Origin: Ehretia macrophylla
Taxonomy: Eukaryota; Streptophyta; Magnoliopsida; Boraginales; Ehretiaceae
NCBI GenBank assembly: GCA_037974665.1
Contig: CM075768.1
Location: 59,538,316-59,602,315 of the forward strand
DNA: 64,000 nucleotides
Reading direction: 5' to 3'
The first letter of the stretch is position 1, and every line of letters starts with the position of its first letter. This document shows positions 47,665 through 59,681 of the stretch, piece by piece. Below the pieces are notes generated by a model, which was given only the letters and a program-made list of their open reading frames with translations, did no database searches and was not told the origin of the DNA. The position numbers were made by a program, and so were the translations under genes.

Positions 47665-49952
47665 ATAGCCTGGAGAAGTGGTGTCGTCTGAGCAGGCAGG
47701 GGACCAGTCAACCTGTTGTTGCCAAGAAACCTGAAATTGAAAATTTTCAGTAAAAGAGGCATTCATATGGAACGCCATGAGTAAGTGCATATTGTACGAT
47801 CCATTACAAGTGAGTGAGTGAACTCATATTAAAAAGCGAATCTGGAATACGCCCCGTCAAGTTGTTGAAGCTCAAATCCCTGAAAAATTAAATGAATGCG
47901 TAGGTCAAATGACAATGGTTCAGCTACTAATATAAAGAACACTCGGGATCACGCATTATTTCTGGGAAAATGGAGATAGGTAATCCCTGTCATAAAGTTA
48001 AGAAGTCAACTTAATCTCAACCTTACATAAAAGAAGCCCAAACAATTGAGAAAATCATTCTTCCAGTAAGAGAACTTACAGCAGGGTCAAATTCTGATAT
48101 TCTCCGATATTGGAAGGAATTGAATCAGAAATATTATTATTCCGTAGAACTCTGCAAAAGAGAAATTTGTTTATGGAATTAATACTTCTACAGTAGCAGC
48201 AAGGAAGTCATAAAAAAGGCAGATTTTATAGGTAGTCATGGCTCCCTCACAATCTGGCCAGAGACTTCATGTTTCTGATAAAATCTAGTGAAGAGCTCCA
48301 ATTAGATAGATCACTTATCCTCCTGTAAATTATATTTGACTCGAAATATTAGCTTCTGTAATGTGTGAGCATTTACATACTGTTAAACAAAACACCAATG
48401 TAACACTCACAAGTCCACCAAGGAGGTTAAATTGGAGAGACTAGGTGGTATTCGACCTTGGAAAGAGTTTCCTTGAAACCTTCTGCATATGTATCATGAT
48501 ATGAATGTCAGAAACTATGAAGAGAGAATTCACCCCTTATATAATGAGATAAATAATAGTAACGCTCTAGACAATTTACGAGGTCAGTATTAGGTAAAAC
48601 TAATGGATTATTATCGCACAAAGTGGTAAGCTGTAACCAACTGCCAATGAAGTCTGGTATTTGCCCGGACAGTGCATTGTCTGAACCCCACCTGAAAGCA
48701 CCAAAACTTTTACCATTAAACATGGTGACAGATTACTAACTTGGCTTAGTAAAATTTTGCTGAATTGGAAATGGTTATACGGTAGAGCTCTTACACTGTA
48801 GTCAGGCTTCGGAGTCTAGCAAGTGTTGATGGTATTAGAACACTGACTCCGGAGCTACTAAAATACTGGTCGAGGTAAACAATATTCACAAATAAGTTCC
48901 ATGAATTTCTTCCCACGCTGCAAGAAACCATTATTGGCCGTCAATTTACAAAAGATTGCCAAACTCTGTACTAAGGGAATGAAGCATTTCCCATTGAGCA
49001 AAATATGATATATACAGGGAAGAATGCTTTCGGGCTGCAATATCCTTATGTCTCTAGAGTTTTAGGCTTAGGCCAGGTTGCAGACTAAAACTGTTTCGAA
49101 TATTTCACCCTTTCATCTCAGTATAGTAATGACAAGTTTTTTAATTGAGATTCCGACATAAGTTGAAAGTTATGGGCATAAAAACATATAGTATGATTCA
49201 GCCAGACCAGAAAGTCCTCTCCATGAGAATGCAAGTGCACTCAGGCATGTTACAAGAAAGAAGTTTCGGCATGACCATATCCTAAATTTTGTCATTGACT
49301 TAGTACTCACAACTGTGTCAGTCTTGTTAAATTCCCAAGCTCGGATGGCAAAGGACCAGAGAAATTGTTTGTGGCAAAACTCCTGTGATCCCAAAAGATG
49401 AACAACATCATGGATCATGGATGCACAGTACAATATTTGAGGATCCTATTAAGAACGACCTTCCAGTTAACAAAAATTATGAAACACAATCTTGCTGCAT
49501 CAATACATGATTAAAATGACAAAAGAAAAACTTACAGTGATCTTAAGTCAGTTAGATTTCCGAGTTCCCTTGGGAGCTCCCCTGAGAGTGCATTAGTTCC
49601 AACACTCCTAATGATATCAAATGGAACATCAGAAAAGTAGGATGCACTAGACATTGAAACTATTATGACTTATCTACATGGTTTAGATTCACAAGTGCAT
49701 TGACATACATGTACGCATTCGAGTTAATCTGCCAATGGATGCCGGCAGTGGACCTGACAAGAAATTCTGGCGCAAATCCCTAACATCCGAAGTAAGTGTT
49801 ATGCTAGTATCAAGTCAAATAAGCTCGAAAGAAGCAGACCCTATAACCAAATTCTGTTACAATGAAAAAGTTGAACATACAAATCAGTGAGGAAAGTCAA
49901 ATTCCACAGCTCATTAGGAGTTGCACCAACAACATCAAGTGCATATACTCTC
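47665..49952 (-). pseudogene. RLK exons 3-13: one LRR per exon
   Basis: Eleven short exons, most exactly 72 nt with phase-2 introns, each encode one 24-residue plant LRR, for example NALSGELPRELGNLTDL, NNFSGPLPSELGNLTRL, NALSGQIPDFIGSWLQL, NNISDSIPSNIGEYQNL and NNLTGRIPDSLFNM. The exon-per-repeat design is typical of this subfamily. The ectodomain would bind an extracellular ligand, unknown here. Two exons (49709-49779 and 48795-48865) count as 71 nt and would break the frame. The donor of 48620-48691 (GTGCGA) is unusual. Hand counting limits certainty on these points. Confidence 0.8.
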
Positions 49953-50113
49953 CTGTAAGGAATATTTGAAACAAGAAAGCATCAACTGGTCATATGTTGC
50001 GTTTTAGAAATCTCAAGCTTAAGGATTTTGGGACAATGGCAAAATCAGCGTTCAAGTGCTTAAGACAAAGCAGTTAAATAGTAAGAGTTACTGTGGGAGC
50101 ATCAGTAACTCAC

Positions 50114-50291
50114 AGAGCAATAATGTGACAAAGGGTGCCATTTCTGTCAGAGCAGTCACATTTGATACCGGGATTAACCGTTTGGATGTCAGTTGTGTCA
50201 TTTGCAACTCCACTACACACTTCACCACTAATGTTCCATCCATCGGTAGCCGAAATCCTCCATCTCGCAAACATTGAATTCAAGGCTCTGA
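50114..50291 (-). pseudogene. RLK exon 2: N-terminal cap
   Basis: It reads RALNSMFARW, WNISGEVC, NPGIKCDCS and CHIIAL, matching the cysteine-bearing N-terminal cap of LRR-VIII-2 ectodomains (pattern WNISGEPCSG ... IKCDCS ... CHI). Flanked by TTTGCAG acceptor and GTGAGT donor. The frame is open throughout. Confidence 0.85.
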
Positions 50292-51555
50292 CTGCAAATA
50301 ATGTAATTCATAAATACAACAGTAAATGCAGCTAAAGGATTGTACAACAACAGCACATTTGTGTAGTATTGATAGAAAACAGTTTACATTGTCTAAGGTA
50401 AATGTATCTGTTGTGGCAAGCCCTGAAAATTCGAGAACAAATGGGCCTTAACACACGTGTGTAGAACTCACTATTGACCCAAAAGCTTAAATTTTTGGGT
50501 CTTGAGCCTACAAATGTTTATTAATAGCTCATTGTTCTCCTAATCTTTCAATGTGTGAGAAATCTTTCTCTTTTACTCTTTAGTTCACCATGTGAAACTC
50601 CTAACAGTATCCTTAAACGTTTAGAAACATTATCCTGTTCAAAGGATTTTGGTTCGTTCTTGTCGGTACACCTAAAGCAAAATAAGAACGTTAACCTGTG
50701 CCTTCGAGGAATAAAGAGAGACCGCAAAAGAACAGTTACGTGTAATGTGCCTGAGTTCAGAATTTTACACTAAAATTTAGGACTACTATCAACCCGAGCT
50801 AGCTAACAAGCCACTTTAGTGTTGTAATCTTGAAAATAACTATCAAATCCTCTGATCCAAATAATCAACCCAAGTGATTATTTAAACCGGTGACACTGAA
50901 TTAAACACATACTTATGCCGATATATATAAATATATCTTTAACAACAACATTCCTCCCAGCAGCATCACAATCAAAGCACGGCATTTTAATTTTACACTT
51001 AAATTAGTATTTTAGTCCTAGAATTACTATTGAACAAGTAAAAATCATAGTATTCTCCCACGATCAACCTAATTTCAGATACTGAGAAAAGGGTATTAGC
51101 TATTTAGCTACATCAAATGTTAATATCATATATACTGATCACACACACACACACATATATATATAGTTGCAACCGCGACTTTAGCCTGTGGGGCTTACAA
51201 CCTATCCGAACTTGTGAAATACCATAATATTTTTCAATCCGAAAAATCACTCTGCCAACACATTGAGCGAAATTCGCATGTTCGTGTTGGCAGTAGTAGT
51301 TGCTAAAATATTTAAACTCATTAATTAGCCCAAAATGTTTAAGCCTATATTGACAGTAATACTGAACTCAAATCATTATAATTTGAACACAAATCTCATA
51401 CGGATCCAATAGGAAACTGGATGTTCCAAAGTTTGATCACGAAAATTAGTCAACTGACACTAGTCTTTATTAATAAAATATCCTAAATCCGACGATATGT
51501 CGGACAAGCAGCAAATCATAGGAAGTGCAAGAAAAAGAGACAGAGATGCACGTAC

Positions 51556-51685
51556 CCTCAGAAGGATTAGTTGTTCGATTCTGAGCTTCAGCTACATCAA
51601 ACAAGCTAAAGATGGCAATGGAGCAAAAGGCTAAGAGACACAACTTGGTACAACTCAAAGAACCCTTCATCAATAACACTCTCAT
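51556..51685 (-). pseudogene. RLK exon 1: signal peptide
   Basis: ATG at 51685 gives MRVLLMKGSLSC, followed by a hydrophobic core (LCLLAFCSIAIFSLF) and a likely cleavage after DVAEA. An upstream in-frame GTG is not a plausible plant start. The exon ends in CTGAGG followed by the donor GTACGT, in phase 1, and joins the next exon as PSEV. The sequence directs the protein into the secretory pathway, as expected for the family. Confidence 0.8.
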
Positions 51686-52646
51686 CTTCAACACACAAAC
51701 TTGAAAATGAGAAAGATGAGGTGTGTGGTGGTGGTGGTGATGCTTTTGTAGCAGTCGATAAAATCCAACTCAAAAAACAAAAATTTCTGCAAGTTGAAAA
51801 GTCGCTGCTCATCTCCTTATCATTATTGCTTTTCAATAATATACAATTATGGCTCTCAAACGTAAGTCTCTTTGATCAACAAAGCCATGCCCAAGCGCGC
51901 TTTGGTCCTTTTTTGTAAAGACTTTTCACATATTAATCTTTCTTCGTCCTCGTGCATGCATACATATCGCTCTTGAAAATATGGACTTCTTCAAATAGCT
52001 GACTTGTATTTTCCCACCTCATGCAAAATTGAAACTGGTAATATTAATGTAATTACGCTACTTATTTTTGTTGAAAGTCGATATCTTCAATTAATTTTAT
52101 ACACACAAAATTTAATTTGAGTGTCCTATCGAACCCTTCTTCCATCCCTTCTACGACATACCAACTCCATCCAACATGCAGGTATTTCTTAGCATCCAGT
52201 TTAAGTTTCCCAACTATTCAACCTTATCATCTAGTTATAAGGCAAGGTCTAGACTTAATTAATATTTACCATATCAACTAATAAAAGAAGATTTTTGAGC
52301 TCGTTTCATGCATCTAGGAATCATTAAAATTCTATATCATCATCTTGTGCAAGTAAGTACTGTCCATTCTATCTGTTTCATATAACAATAGGTCAAATAA
52401 ACTAAAATAGACAAAAGATTTTTCGGACCTCTTATATTTGAAAGATGATAAATCTATTAGGTTATCACTGGTCCCATAAATATTGGATTCCTAAATGTGA
52501 AAAGGTTCTTGAATCGTCTCGTCATTTGACATTTTTTCACCTCGTGCAAAGTCTAAATCTTGTTTATATGTGAGGGTTGCGCATCGGTAACAATAAATTA
52601 ATACCGTTTATTCACTCTAACTGTTTGAAATTTTAATTGAGATAAT
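51686..52646. other. Upstream region of the RLK gene
   Basis: This would hold the 5' UTR and promoter of the minus-strand RLK gene. A purine/GGT-rich stretch (GTGTGGTGGTGGTGG on the plus strand) lies within 50 bp of the ATG. I see no other gene, and no TATA box that I would defend. Confidence 0.45.
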
Positions 52647-52826
52647 CAATGGCGGACCTATATAGGATTGATGTGCACCCCTTTAACTTAAAAAGGAAAA
52701 ATATATTTTTTTTAGTTTTTTTTTAAAAAATTATTATATTAGATATTTTCCTTGTATAATAGCACACTTTCACTTTTCTTATGACATGAATGCACCCCTA
52801 AATTTAGGTGCATAAATTCGCCACTG
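52647..52826. mobile_element. hAT-like MITE, complete copy (CAATGGCGGA / CGCCACTG)
   Basis: The ends CAATGGCGGACCTATAT and CATAAATTCGCCACTG are inverted with a few mismatches, and the flanks show an imperfect 8-bp repeat (GAGATAAT against AAGATGAT). It contains GTGCACCCCTTTAACTT and TGCACCCCTAAATTTAGGTG, and gives the reference layout for the interrupted copy at 2897. Confidence 0.75.
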
Positions 52827-55109
52827 AAGATGATCACTTTACATCCACAATTCACTTAATTTTCATATATTGTAACAACAAATTCAACTTTCAGCATTAA
52901 AATCAGTGTCGTGAAATTTACTTCCACATATCATTCAAGCCAAGGAGAAGATGAAATTAAATAAATGCAGAGCCAATGCAATTAAATAATCATCTTCGGT
53001 ATATTTTATTTTATTTGTCCTTTTTCAATCATAAATTAGATAAGAAGCTGATTAATCAAGTTGGTTCAGAGTATTTGGTGGATTTCAAAACAAATCAGTC
53101 TGTATAATAATTTGCTTTTCGACAATCATATAAGACGATGAGATGATGCACGCGCTTAAGTAGACTTGCATGATTATTCCAAAAAGTAGGGACATATGTT
53201 CTTTTGATTGTTATTCAATCAATTCAAATTGACACAAGTCTTTTTATATGAAGTAAGTTTCACATATATATAAAATTTATTTTTTATCTTATAATTTTTT
53301 TAAATTAATATTAATCTGAATTAATTGAAGAGTTTTTTTTTTTTTTCAATTATAAATTAATGGTTTTGTCGCGGTTTTCAAACAAGTTGCAGCAAAAGTT
53401 GACGTTGTATGTACGTTCACTTACTATGTACTTGTCCTTTATTCATCACATCACAAGCCTCATGACGTCGGCAGTGTCCCATTGATGTTTCGATGGGACA
53501 AATAGCTCTTGACCAAAAAAAAAAAAAAAAATGGGACAATAGCTTACTTTAACAAGCTCGTTATCTCTATTTGACTTGCATATTAGTTTATGTCCACAGA
53601 GTACAACGCCTGAAATGAATCGTGAGTTGAAAAAATATGACAGATTTTTCAAACAAACTTTTTTTTTTAATTAACATGAAAATTTAATTGTCGGAACTCA
53701 ATTATTAACTGGTAAACCTATCGGTGTAATGGCACGCTTTAACACATCCTTTTAGTTAGTGAATGATATGAACCTAATAAACAATTAGCTAAAAAGTTAC
53801 GAACCCAAACTTGTCATATGTTACTTCTTCTTATTTTTTATTAGGCTACCTCCTTGGGGGCTTCAAACAAATTAATCGTCATTAATGAATTTGGAATACG
53901 TCATCCACTTAGAGCACACCTCCTCATCATCTTATGCCAGACACAAATATTTGGATGATATATATCATGACTCCTAAGAACACTTGATCCAAGATAAATT
54001 GATGAGAGACATTCATATTACAAGATACACTATTTCTTGAATTTTCATAATGCATCATTACTTCCACCATATACTCACATCTTTCAAGTCAAGCTACTTA
54101 AATTCAACTTTCCAAACACGCAAGTCCAACGTCTTGAAACACACAACTATCTTAAAAGAGATAAATGTCATATGCAATTACGAATTGTCTATAATTTGGG
54201 ACTTCTCATCCCAATAATGGGGAGCAAAACCAGGAAATAAGAGAAAACACTCAATGTTTTCCGCACCCTCTTATACATTTCATTGGTATTGTCAATATTT
54301 AAGTTCTAATTGTTATTCTTTTTGGGAGCATATTTAATTCTTTTGCTAGATAAAGTAAGCCAGGCCAATATACTAGTTTTATTTTCAGATATTCTAGAAA
54401 TTAATCAACGATTTTGTGTGAAACGAATAACATAAAATCTTTAGCCCAAGCCTCCCTACCTAATGGGTTTGCCTTGAAGGCCTGTAACCCCATCAATGCA
54501 TAAAATTCCGTGAAAATGTGTCACAAGCCCAGTAGATCGAGTATACCTACAGAGGAATACATTGTGAGAGGAACTAATTATGATGATCATGTGATAATCC
54601 AAATATAATGATATGGACAATTTGTTCTTAATATAATCAATTTTCCCTTCATCCTTAATCTATTATTGTTAGATCTCTCTATAATAGTATGAGATAATAT
54701 ATAAAATATCAATTCAATTTAGCTACTTAAAGGAAGTAATTCAAGGTCAATAAAAACAAAATAGAGACTTAAGAGTTGGATAGAATGGTCGAATAATTAC
54801 TTATTAAAACAAGAGGCTCTTAGTTCGAAATTACGATTTGTCTCTGTTATCCAGAAAAAATAAAACTAAAAACAAAATTAGAGAGATTGTGGCAATTGGC
54901 AAGGGAGTCGGGCTTAGGTAGGAGTCAATTTTGCGAGCAACGTTGGCCCACCTTAGGCTTAAAACATCACGGCCCAAGACAAGTTCATTAAGTTAAGCAA
55001 ACTTTTGGGCCAAGGTCGGATAAGCTTCAACTCACATCTTGCCCATAATTTCTTTTTCATAATATCTAGATTCAAAAAAAAAAAAAAAAGGTGTTCTCAA
55101 AACAAAACT
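52827..55109. other. Gene-free AT-rich stretch; possible SINE-like piece near 54770-54880
   Basis: No protein-coding similarity. Near 54785-54850 the string GAATGGTCGAATAATTAC ... TAGTTCGAAATTACGA loosely recalls pol III boxes of a tRNA-derived SINE. Poly(A)-like runs stand at about 53514-53531 and 55075-55089. Nothing firmer can be supported. Confidence 0.4.
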
Positions 55110-55352
55110 AAGAATAATACTCTAGCATAACAAAAAGGTGTTTTCATAATTATTCACAACATTTTTTTTATGTACGTATTAAATTGCTTAAAGTTAGGAA
55201 AGTTAAGTACTCACTTTTGAACCAGGTCATTTGGAGGGCTTGGAAGTTAGATGATAGATCTTACTGGTAATCATACTTTTATGATGTAATTATTTTTGGA
55301 TTCAATACATACCGCTTGCTTTTGGCAAAAAAAAAAAAAGAATAATACTCTA
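55110..55352 (+). mobile_element. Short poly(A) retroposon with 15-bp target duplication
   Basis: The direct repeat AAGAATAATACTCTA occurs at 55110-55124 and 55338-55352. Between them lie 213 bp that end in an A tract (55327-55337) directly against the second repeat. This is the mark of L1-type target-primed retrotransposition, so the insert is a 5'-truncated LINE tail or a SINE. The body shows no clear box A/B, which favours a LINE tail. Confidence 0.75.
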
Positions 55353-57237
55353 ATGTTTAGGAAATTTAAATGCAAGTAAAATTATCCATATAAATCTAAG
55401 ATTCTCTACTAGTAAATTAATTACTAATAATATGATCAAACTGGCTATCTTAGGTTCGGCCCAAGACACTCAATTAGCAGGCTTATTAGCGTGTGACTCG
55501 TTGTCACACTATCAATCATTACATACCAATTCATTCTTGTATGACCTCATGCCACTGCTACCTCACTCAGTCAAATATTTTGTTATGGGTTATTCTTTAA
55601 AGTGTCAGAGAGAGTATCAAGCTTTAACACTAGGTGGAGCTTATATATGAATCCACCTCTAAACTTACAACCAGAAGTTTCCTCTGACATTTATATGAAT
55701 TTTCCTCTTGTTATAAAATACAACTGCAAGAAAATTGACAAAGAATATTATAAACATAATGGGTCAAAATGCGCGCACGTATACACAATATTTTGTGTGT
55801 GAGTTGATGCACTAGTACATATCTTGTTCTAAAGATCTACTAACAAAAAGGTTTGACAAGGAAAAGATTGAAAATCTAGAGGTTTGACAAAAGTACACCC
55901 GTATTTGATTGCATGACTGCAGAACAAAATGGTCCAACCAACATTCTCCACTAAGTCCATTACCCTAGCTAATGAAATGCAAAAGAAGATTATAAATGGC
56001 GAAAAAGTGCTCTTGCAAAAGATGTGCTCTTACGCTTGAAGCATTAATTGCTTATTCATTTTGGCATGCATAGGACAAGAGAAAGGGACAAAAAATTTGT
56101 TTACGTCTAATATTTGAATCAGTAAGGAAGTAATTTATTTCTTTATTATTAAACTTTGAAAATCTTGTATTTGACTAACGCAAATCATACTTTCTCTAGC
56201 GCAAATATATATATTCCAAACTTTGACATTCCTTGTATGAGATCAAAAAAATTTCCAAAAAAAGTTTATCATCGTGAAAAAAAAAAAGAAGTGTTTGCCA
56301 TGGAAGTTGGATGGGCAATTCTGAATATGGTCGCACTAGTGGGCTTTTCTCAGCGTGGTCACTTATGTAATGGAGTATTTTAGATATGTTGATATATTCT
56401 GATTTATTAACTTAATTGTACGTGTTGAATTGTGCTTAACAGTTAATGTCCCTTAAACATCTGTAAGGTCAATTTCTTTCTTTTTTTTTGTTTGAAAAAT
56501 ACCATCATAATCTACGAGATTTTTTGTTGTCAGCACAAGAATGGAGAAAAAACATCTCGAAACAGTAAGATACAATTTCAACACTATTAATTCTCTATTC
56601 TAGAATTTATTTATTTTGATAACAAAAAAGTCTCCCTAAGCATGATTATTATATTGGACTCACATGAGAACACCAAATTTTTGTATTAGTTAAGTTAACA
56701 GACTCGAATTATGGAACTCTAATTTACGAATTAACACATTTACTATTTGATTTCACCTTTGATGGCAGGTATGTATCACTTGTTCTGCTTTCGTTGGCCA
56801 ATTTTTATCGTTTTTCACCTCTAGTGGGTCATTCATTCTTTTGATGACTCGCACTTGAAATAATTGATTTGTAGTTCAAACGGAGATGCCTTGTAGTCCA
56901 TTCAAAATTAAAGCATTAGAAAAGAGTCATTATAGACTGCAGGTGTTTTTGGAGTTCGACTATATTTATATCGAATTGTCTAAAAACTCATCAACCTTTT
57001 CGAGAGATGTACAAACCTGCACGAAGTATATCTTCTATCTTTTCTATTTCTCTCTTTATGTAAATAGGATATCTTCTTTCTGTTCCTATAACGTATAGGC
57101 GTTTAGTTGTTTATGTAACTCTAAAAAACAGTTTGTTCCATTTTTCATTCCAGTTGTTTATATAAAAAAGCAGTTAAGTGTACGATTTTTGTATATATGC
57201 AAAGTCCTGAAAAAGTTTATACTTGTGTTGAAATTTA
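55353..57237. other. Gene-free stretch
   Basis: Several 60-75 aa frames occur (for example 55432-55650, 56156-56383, 56886-57098), but none resembles a known domain or shows gene context. AT-rich with short A and T runs. Confidence 0.5.
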
Positions 57238-57240
57238 TTA

Positions 57241-57646
57241 GGTAAATATTTAATTCGGTCTCTTATTTTTAGAGTTTGTGTCATTTTAATTATTATTTTT
57301 TAAAATATATTCTTTTAATTAGTCATTTATTTTTACCATTTGTTATAACTTAATCCTTATATTTCAAAATGTAACATTTTAGTCTTATATCTTTACCATT
57401 TGTTCTAACTTAGTCTTTATTTTCGTTATTATGATCTATGTTAGTTCTCAACCATTTTGAAAGATAAGGACTAAGTTGGGACAAATGGTAAAGATACATG
57501 ACAAAAAAGGTACATTTTAAAAGATAAGGATTAAGTTGGAACAAATAGTATATAAAGATATATGACTAAAAAGATACATTTTGAAAAATATGGATTAAAT
57601 TGGTATAAACCCTAAAAATAAAGGACCAAATTGAATATTTGTAACC
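57241..57646. mobile_element. PIF/Harbinger-like palindromic MITE
   Basis: The left end GGTAAATATTTAATTCGGTC is inverted at the right end (GGACCAAATTGAATATTTGT, then AACC), and the flanks share TTA (57238-57240 and 57647-57649). The interior is a chain of inverted and direct repeats around ACCATTTGTTCTAACTTAGT and its complement. No coding capacity. Confidence 0.75.
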
Positions 57647-57649
57647 TTA

Positions 57650-58192
57650 CTTTATATTTTGTTGTTGCAAGTCTTGAGTAAATACGTTCCCTTCAGTTGC
57701 TTTCAGATGTGACAGACTTTAGGATACAATACTTATTGAGGAATAAATTGCAAATAACACATTGATCTTAATATTCAATGATTGTAAATTGGAGTGAAAT
57801 GGTCAAATAATAATATGTTATAATCAATATGAGTTAAGAGAGAGCTGGAAATTAAATGGAGGCAAGTGATGAGGCCTGAGAACGACTTGCAAAAAGAGGT
57901 TGTGAAGTTGCTTTCCTAAGGCAACCCTACCTGCTGATTGCTGCCTGTTTCTTCGTCATCGCTCCACTGATGAAGGGAGCAAAGCTCGTGACTCAAAGCC
58001 ATACCTAAAGGACAAACAGACCAGCTTTAATTTTATGCCTTTTTATCTCTTAAGATTTGCCCCAAACCTCTTGCCTCTTAATGTTGCCTTGCCCTTTTCC
58101 ATATATATATATGTATAACCCAAATTTTCTCTAATTTATGCGTTATTTTTGTTAAAAAACATGAACAACATACTAATTAGATACTCATTAGG
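57650..58192. other. Intergenic; a more GC-rich island at 57850-58080
   Basis: The island contains GAGGCCTGAGAACGAC, CTAAGGCAACCCTACCTGC and GAAGGGAGCAAAGCTCG. It has no long frame and I could not pair it into a convincing microRNA hairpin or match it to a known miRNA. Confidence 0.35.
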
Positions 58193-58200
58193 GTTAGTCA

Positions 58201-58384
58201 CAGGGGCAGAGAGAGGGGGACCGGCGGGGTCTCGATCCTTCAAAAAACAAAATTTCAAAAAAAATTATGTAGTATCGTTAAAAAAAAAAATTATCATTTC
58301 TTTTTTTTTTTTTTTTTTCTTCCTATCATCAATTTTATTATTTGAATCTTGACCCCCAATATTGAATTTATGGCTTCACCCCTG
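58201..58384. mobile_element. Short hAT-like MITE (CAGGGGCAGAGAG end)
   Basis: 184 bp from CAGGGGCAGAGAGAGG to GGCTTCACCCCTG, with inverted CAGGGGC/CAGGGGT tips. The flanking 8-mers GTTAGTCA (58193-58200) and ATTAGTCA (58385-58392) differ at one base. The interior contains long A and T runs and gives a false 67-aa frame. Confidence 0.8.
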
Positions 58385-58778
58385 ATTAGTCATATAAATT
58401 GCATCCAATGACAGAGTCATTCATGGGTTGTCGGGGTTGTACATTTTACCAACTCTAAGAGTAAAGATATTAAAGAATGAGTTATGCCTGCATTTTATCT
58501 AAATTTGTGTATTTTTAAGGTATACTTTTACATTGAAAAATTAGACTAGTCTATACTAAAATAAGCTATCCATATTGTACTAAAATATTTTAACTACACT
58601 GAACAATAATCTTGGATCTATCCCTAATTACAACCGTTTGCGAGATTGGGTGTTGGCTTCACACGTTTGATAATCTTTAAAACAATTTAAGATTAGTCTT
58701 TACAATTAACTAGTATTGATTTTGCAATGGCAGCAAGCCGTTTCAAACGACTTTCATTTTGAAAAAAAATAAAATTCC

Positions 58779-59365
58779 TGTTAAGGTAGAAAAATGTTGA
58801 GTAGCGAATGGTCTTATCCCGCTACCGGATGTCTGCAAAACAGAGAGGGCTTGGCGGGTCGTGTCCGCATTAGTATTCCGATGCTTAAGTTAGCTTGGTA
58901 CTTCAATGGAGGAAAAAGTAAACAGAGTATATAGGTGCGAGTAACAAAAATGCAATTACGTTTTCCCTGTTGAATCTTCTCATATTTATAGGCATGTGTC
59001 AGATGAATAAGGTGGGGGATAGTGGGGAGTTAATGGAAGAATAACTGAATGTAACCACCACCTATGCTTATTAATAGGCAATAACTGAATATAACTGCTA
59101 CACGTGCCCTGTTATCATGGAACATTGTTGTCTGTAACCTCCACTCAGCTCAAGGTCCCAAAACGAGACCCTTGAATGCTCTGTTGCTTCGTCCGACCCC
59201 CCAAGGGTTCTCACCATGCCTCATCCGAACCCTGGGTGCAGTCCACTTGGGGTCGGATTTGCCCGACCCCTCGTCCGAGGTCCTCAATGCCTTCCCTTTG
59301 ACCTCCTTCACGCCCTAAGAGTCATTATGTAATTCCTACAAACCCTAGGGGTCTTACCCATATCA
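58779..59365 (-). mobile_element. Gypsy-like solo LTR
   Basis: 587 bp that on the minus strand run from TGATATGGGTAAGACC to TTTCTACCTTAACA, flanked by a perfect ATTCC duplication (58774-58778 and 59366-59370). On the minus strand a TATA-like CTATAAATATGAGAAG lies mid-element, followed by CACCTATATACTC and AGCATCGGAATACTAATGC, usual in plant Gypsy LTRs. No internal region or second LTR is present, so it is a solo LTR left by recombination. Confidence 0.85.
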
Positions 59366-59370
59366 ATTCC

Positions 59371-59681
59371 TTTCATTGATTGTGTTCTAAACTTCTTTGA
59401 TTAGGAGCTATGTCATCAGTCATATATACCAATGCATCTTTCATGTTACTTTGACTCTATTTACAAATCAGAGTGGGTTAGACATAACATTACGTGTAAA
59501 TAAGGAGGCCATGGGACATTATCTTGACGACCATGCGTATAAGTTGCCATATCATATCTTACGTCTTTGTCTAACCTAACCCTGCTGTCTCATGTAGAAT
59601 TGAGTTCACATGACGCTAGGCAGGATTGGTCAATTCTTCTACATGTTAGTTTCTTTACTAGAGTCCATTGTTATTAATTCA
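59371..59681. other. No gene recognised
   Basis: A 60-aa frame at 59397-59579 has no known domain. GGGTTAGACATAAC and TCTAACCTAACCC form a weak inverted pair. Confidence 0.35.

Larger units (their letters stand above)
17706..51685 (-). pseudogene. LRR-VIII-2 type receptor-like kinase (LRR + malectin + kinase), disrupted
   Basis: I placed 24 exons on the minus strand from start (51685) to TGA (17706). Order: signal peptide, Cys-rich cap, LRR exons, malectin-like domain, one membrane helix, Ser/Thr kinase. This is the layout of plant LRR-VIII-2 kinases such as the Arabidopsis At1g56130/At1g56140 and At1g53430 group, which are plasma-membrane receptors. Exons (high to low): 51556-51685, 50114-50291, 49881-49952, 49709-49779, 49536-49607, 49311-49382, 48795-48865, 48620-48691, 48411-48482, 48251-48322, 48080-48151, 47808-47879, 47665-47730, 47382-47438 plus 42401-42409, 42214-42257, 37411-37475, 36501-36877, 28524-28720, 28261-28425, 19349-19467, 18985-19194, 18653-18887, 18409-18559, 17706-18086. 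Reasons to call it broken: a TAG at 19124-19126 in the kinase N-lobe, frame shifts in the exons at 28524 and probably 49709 and 48795, and an LTR element inside an LRR exon. Four LTR elements inflate the gene to 34 kb. Exon edges are by eye. Confidence 0.85.

Noticed and set aside
51686-51694. Start of the RLK three codons further upstream
   Set aside because: The upstream codon is GTG, not ATG; plant genes start at ATG, and the ATG at 51685 gives a good signal peptide.
57850-58080. Possible microRNA precursor
   Set aside because: I found no stable hairpin by eye and no match to conserved plant miRNAs that I know.
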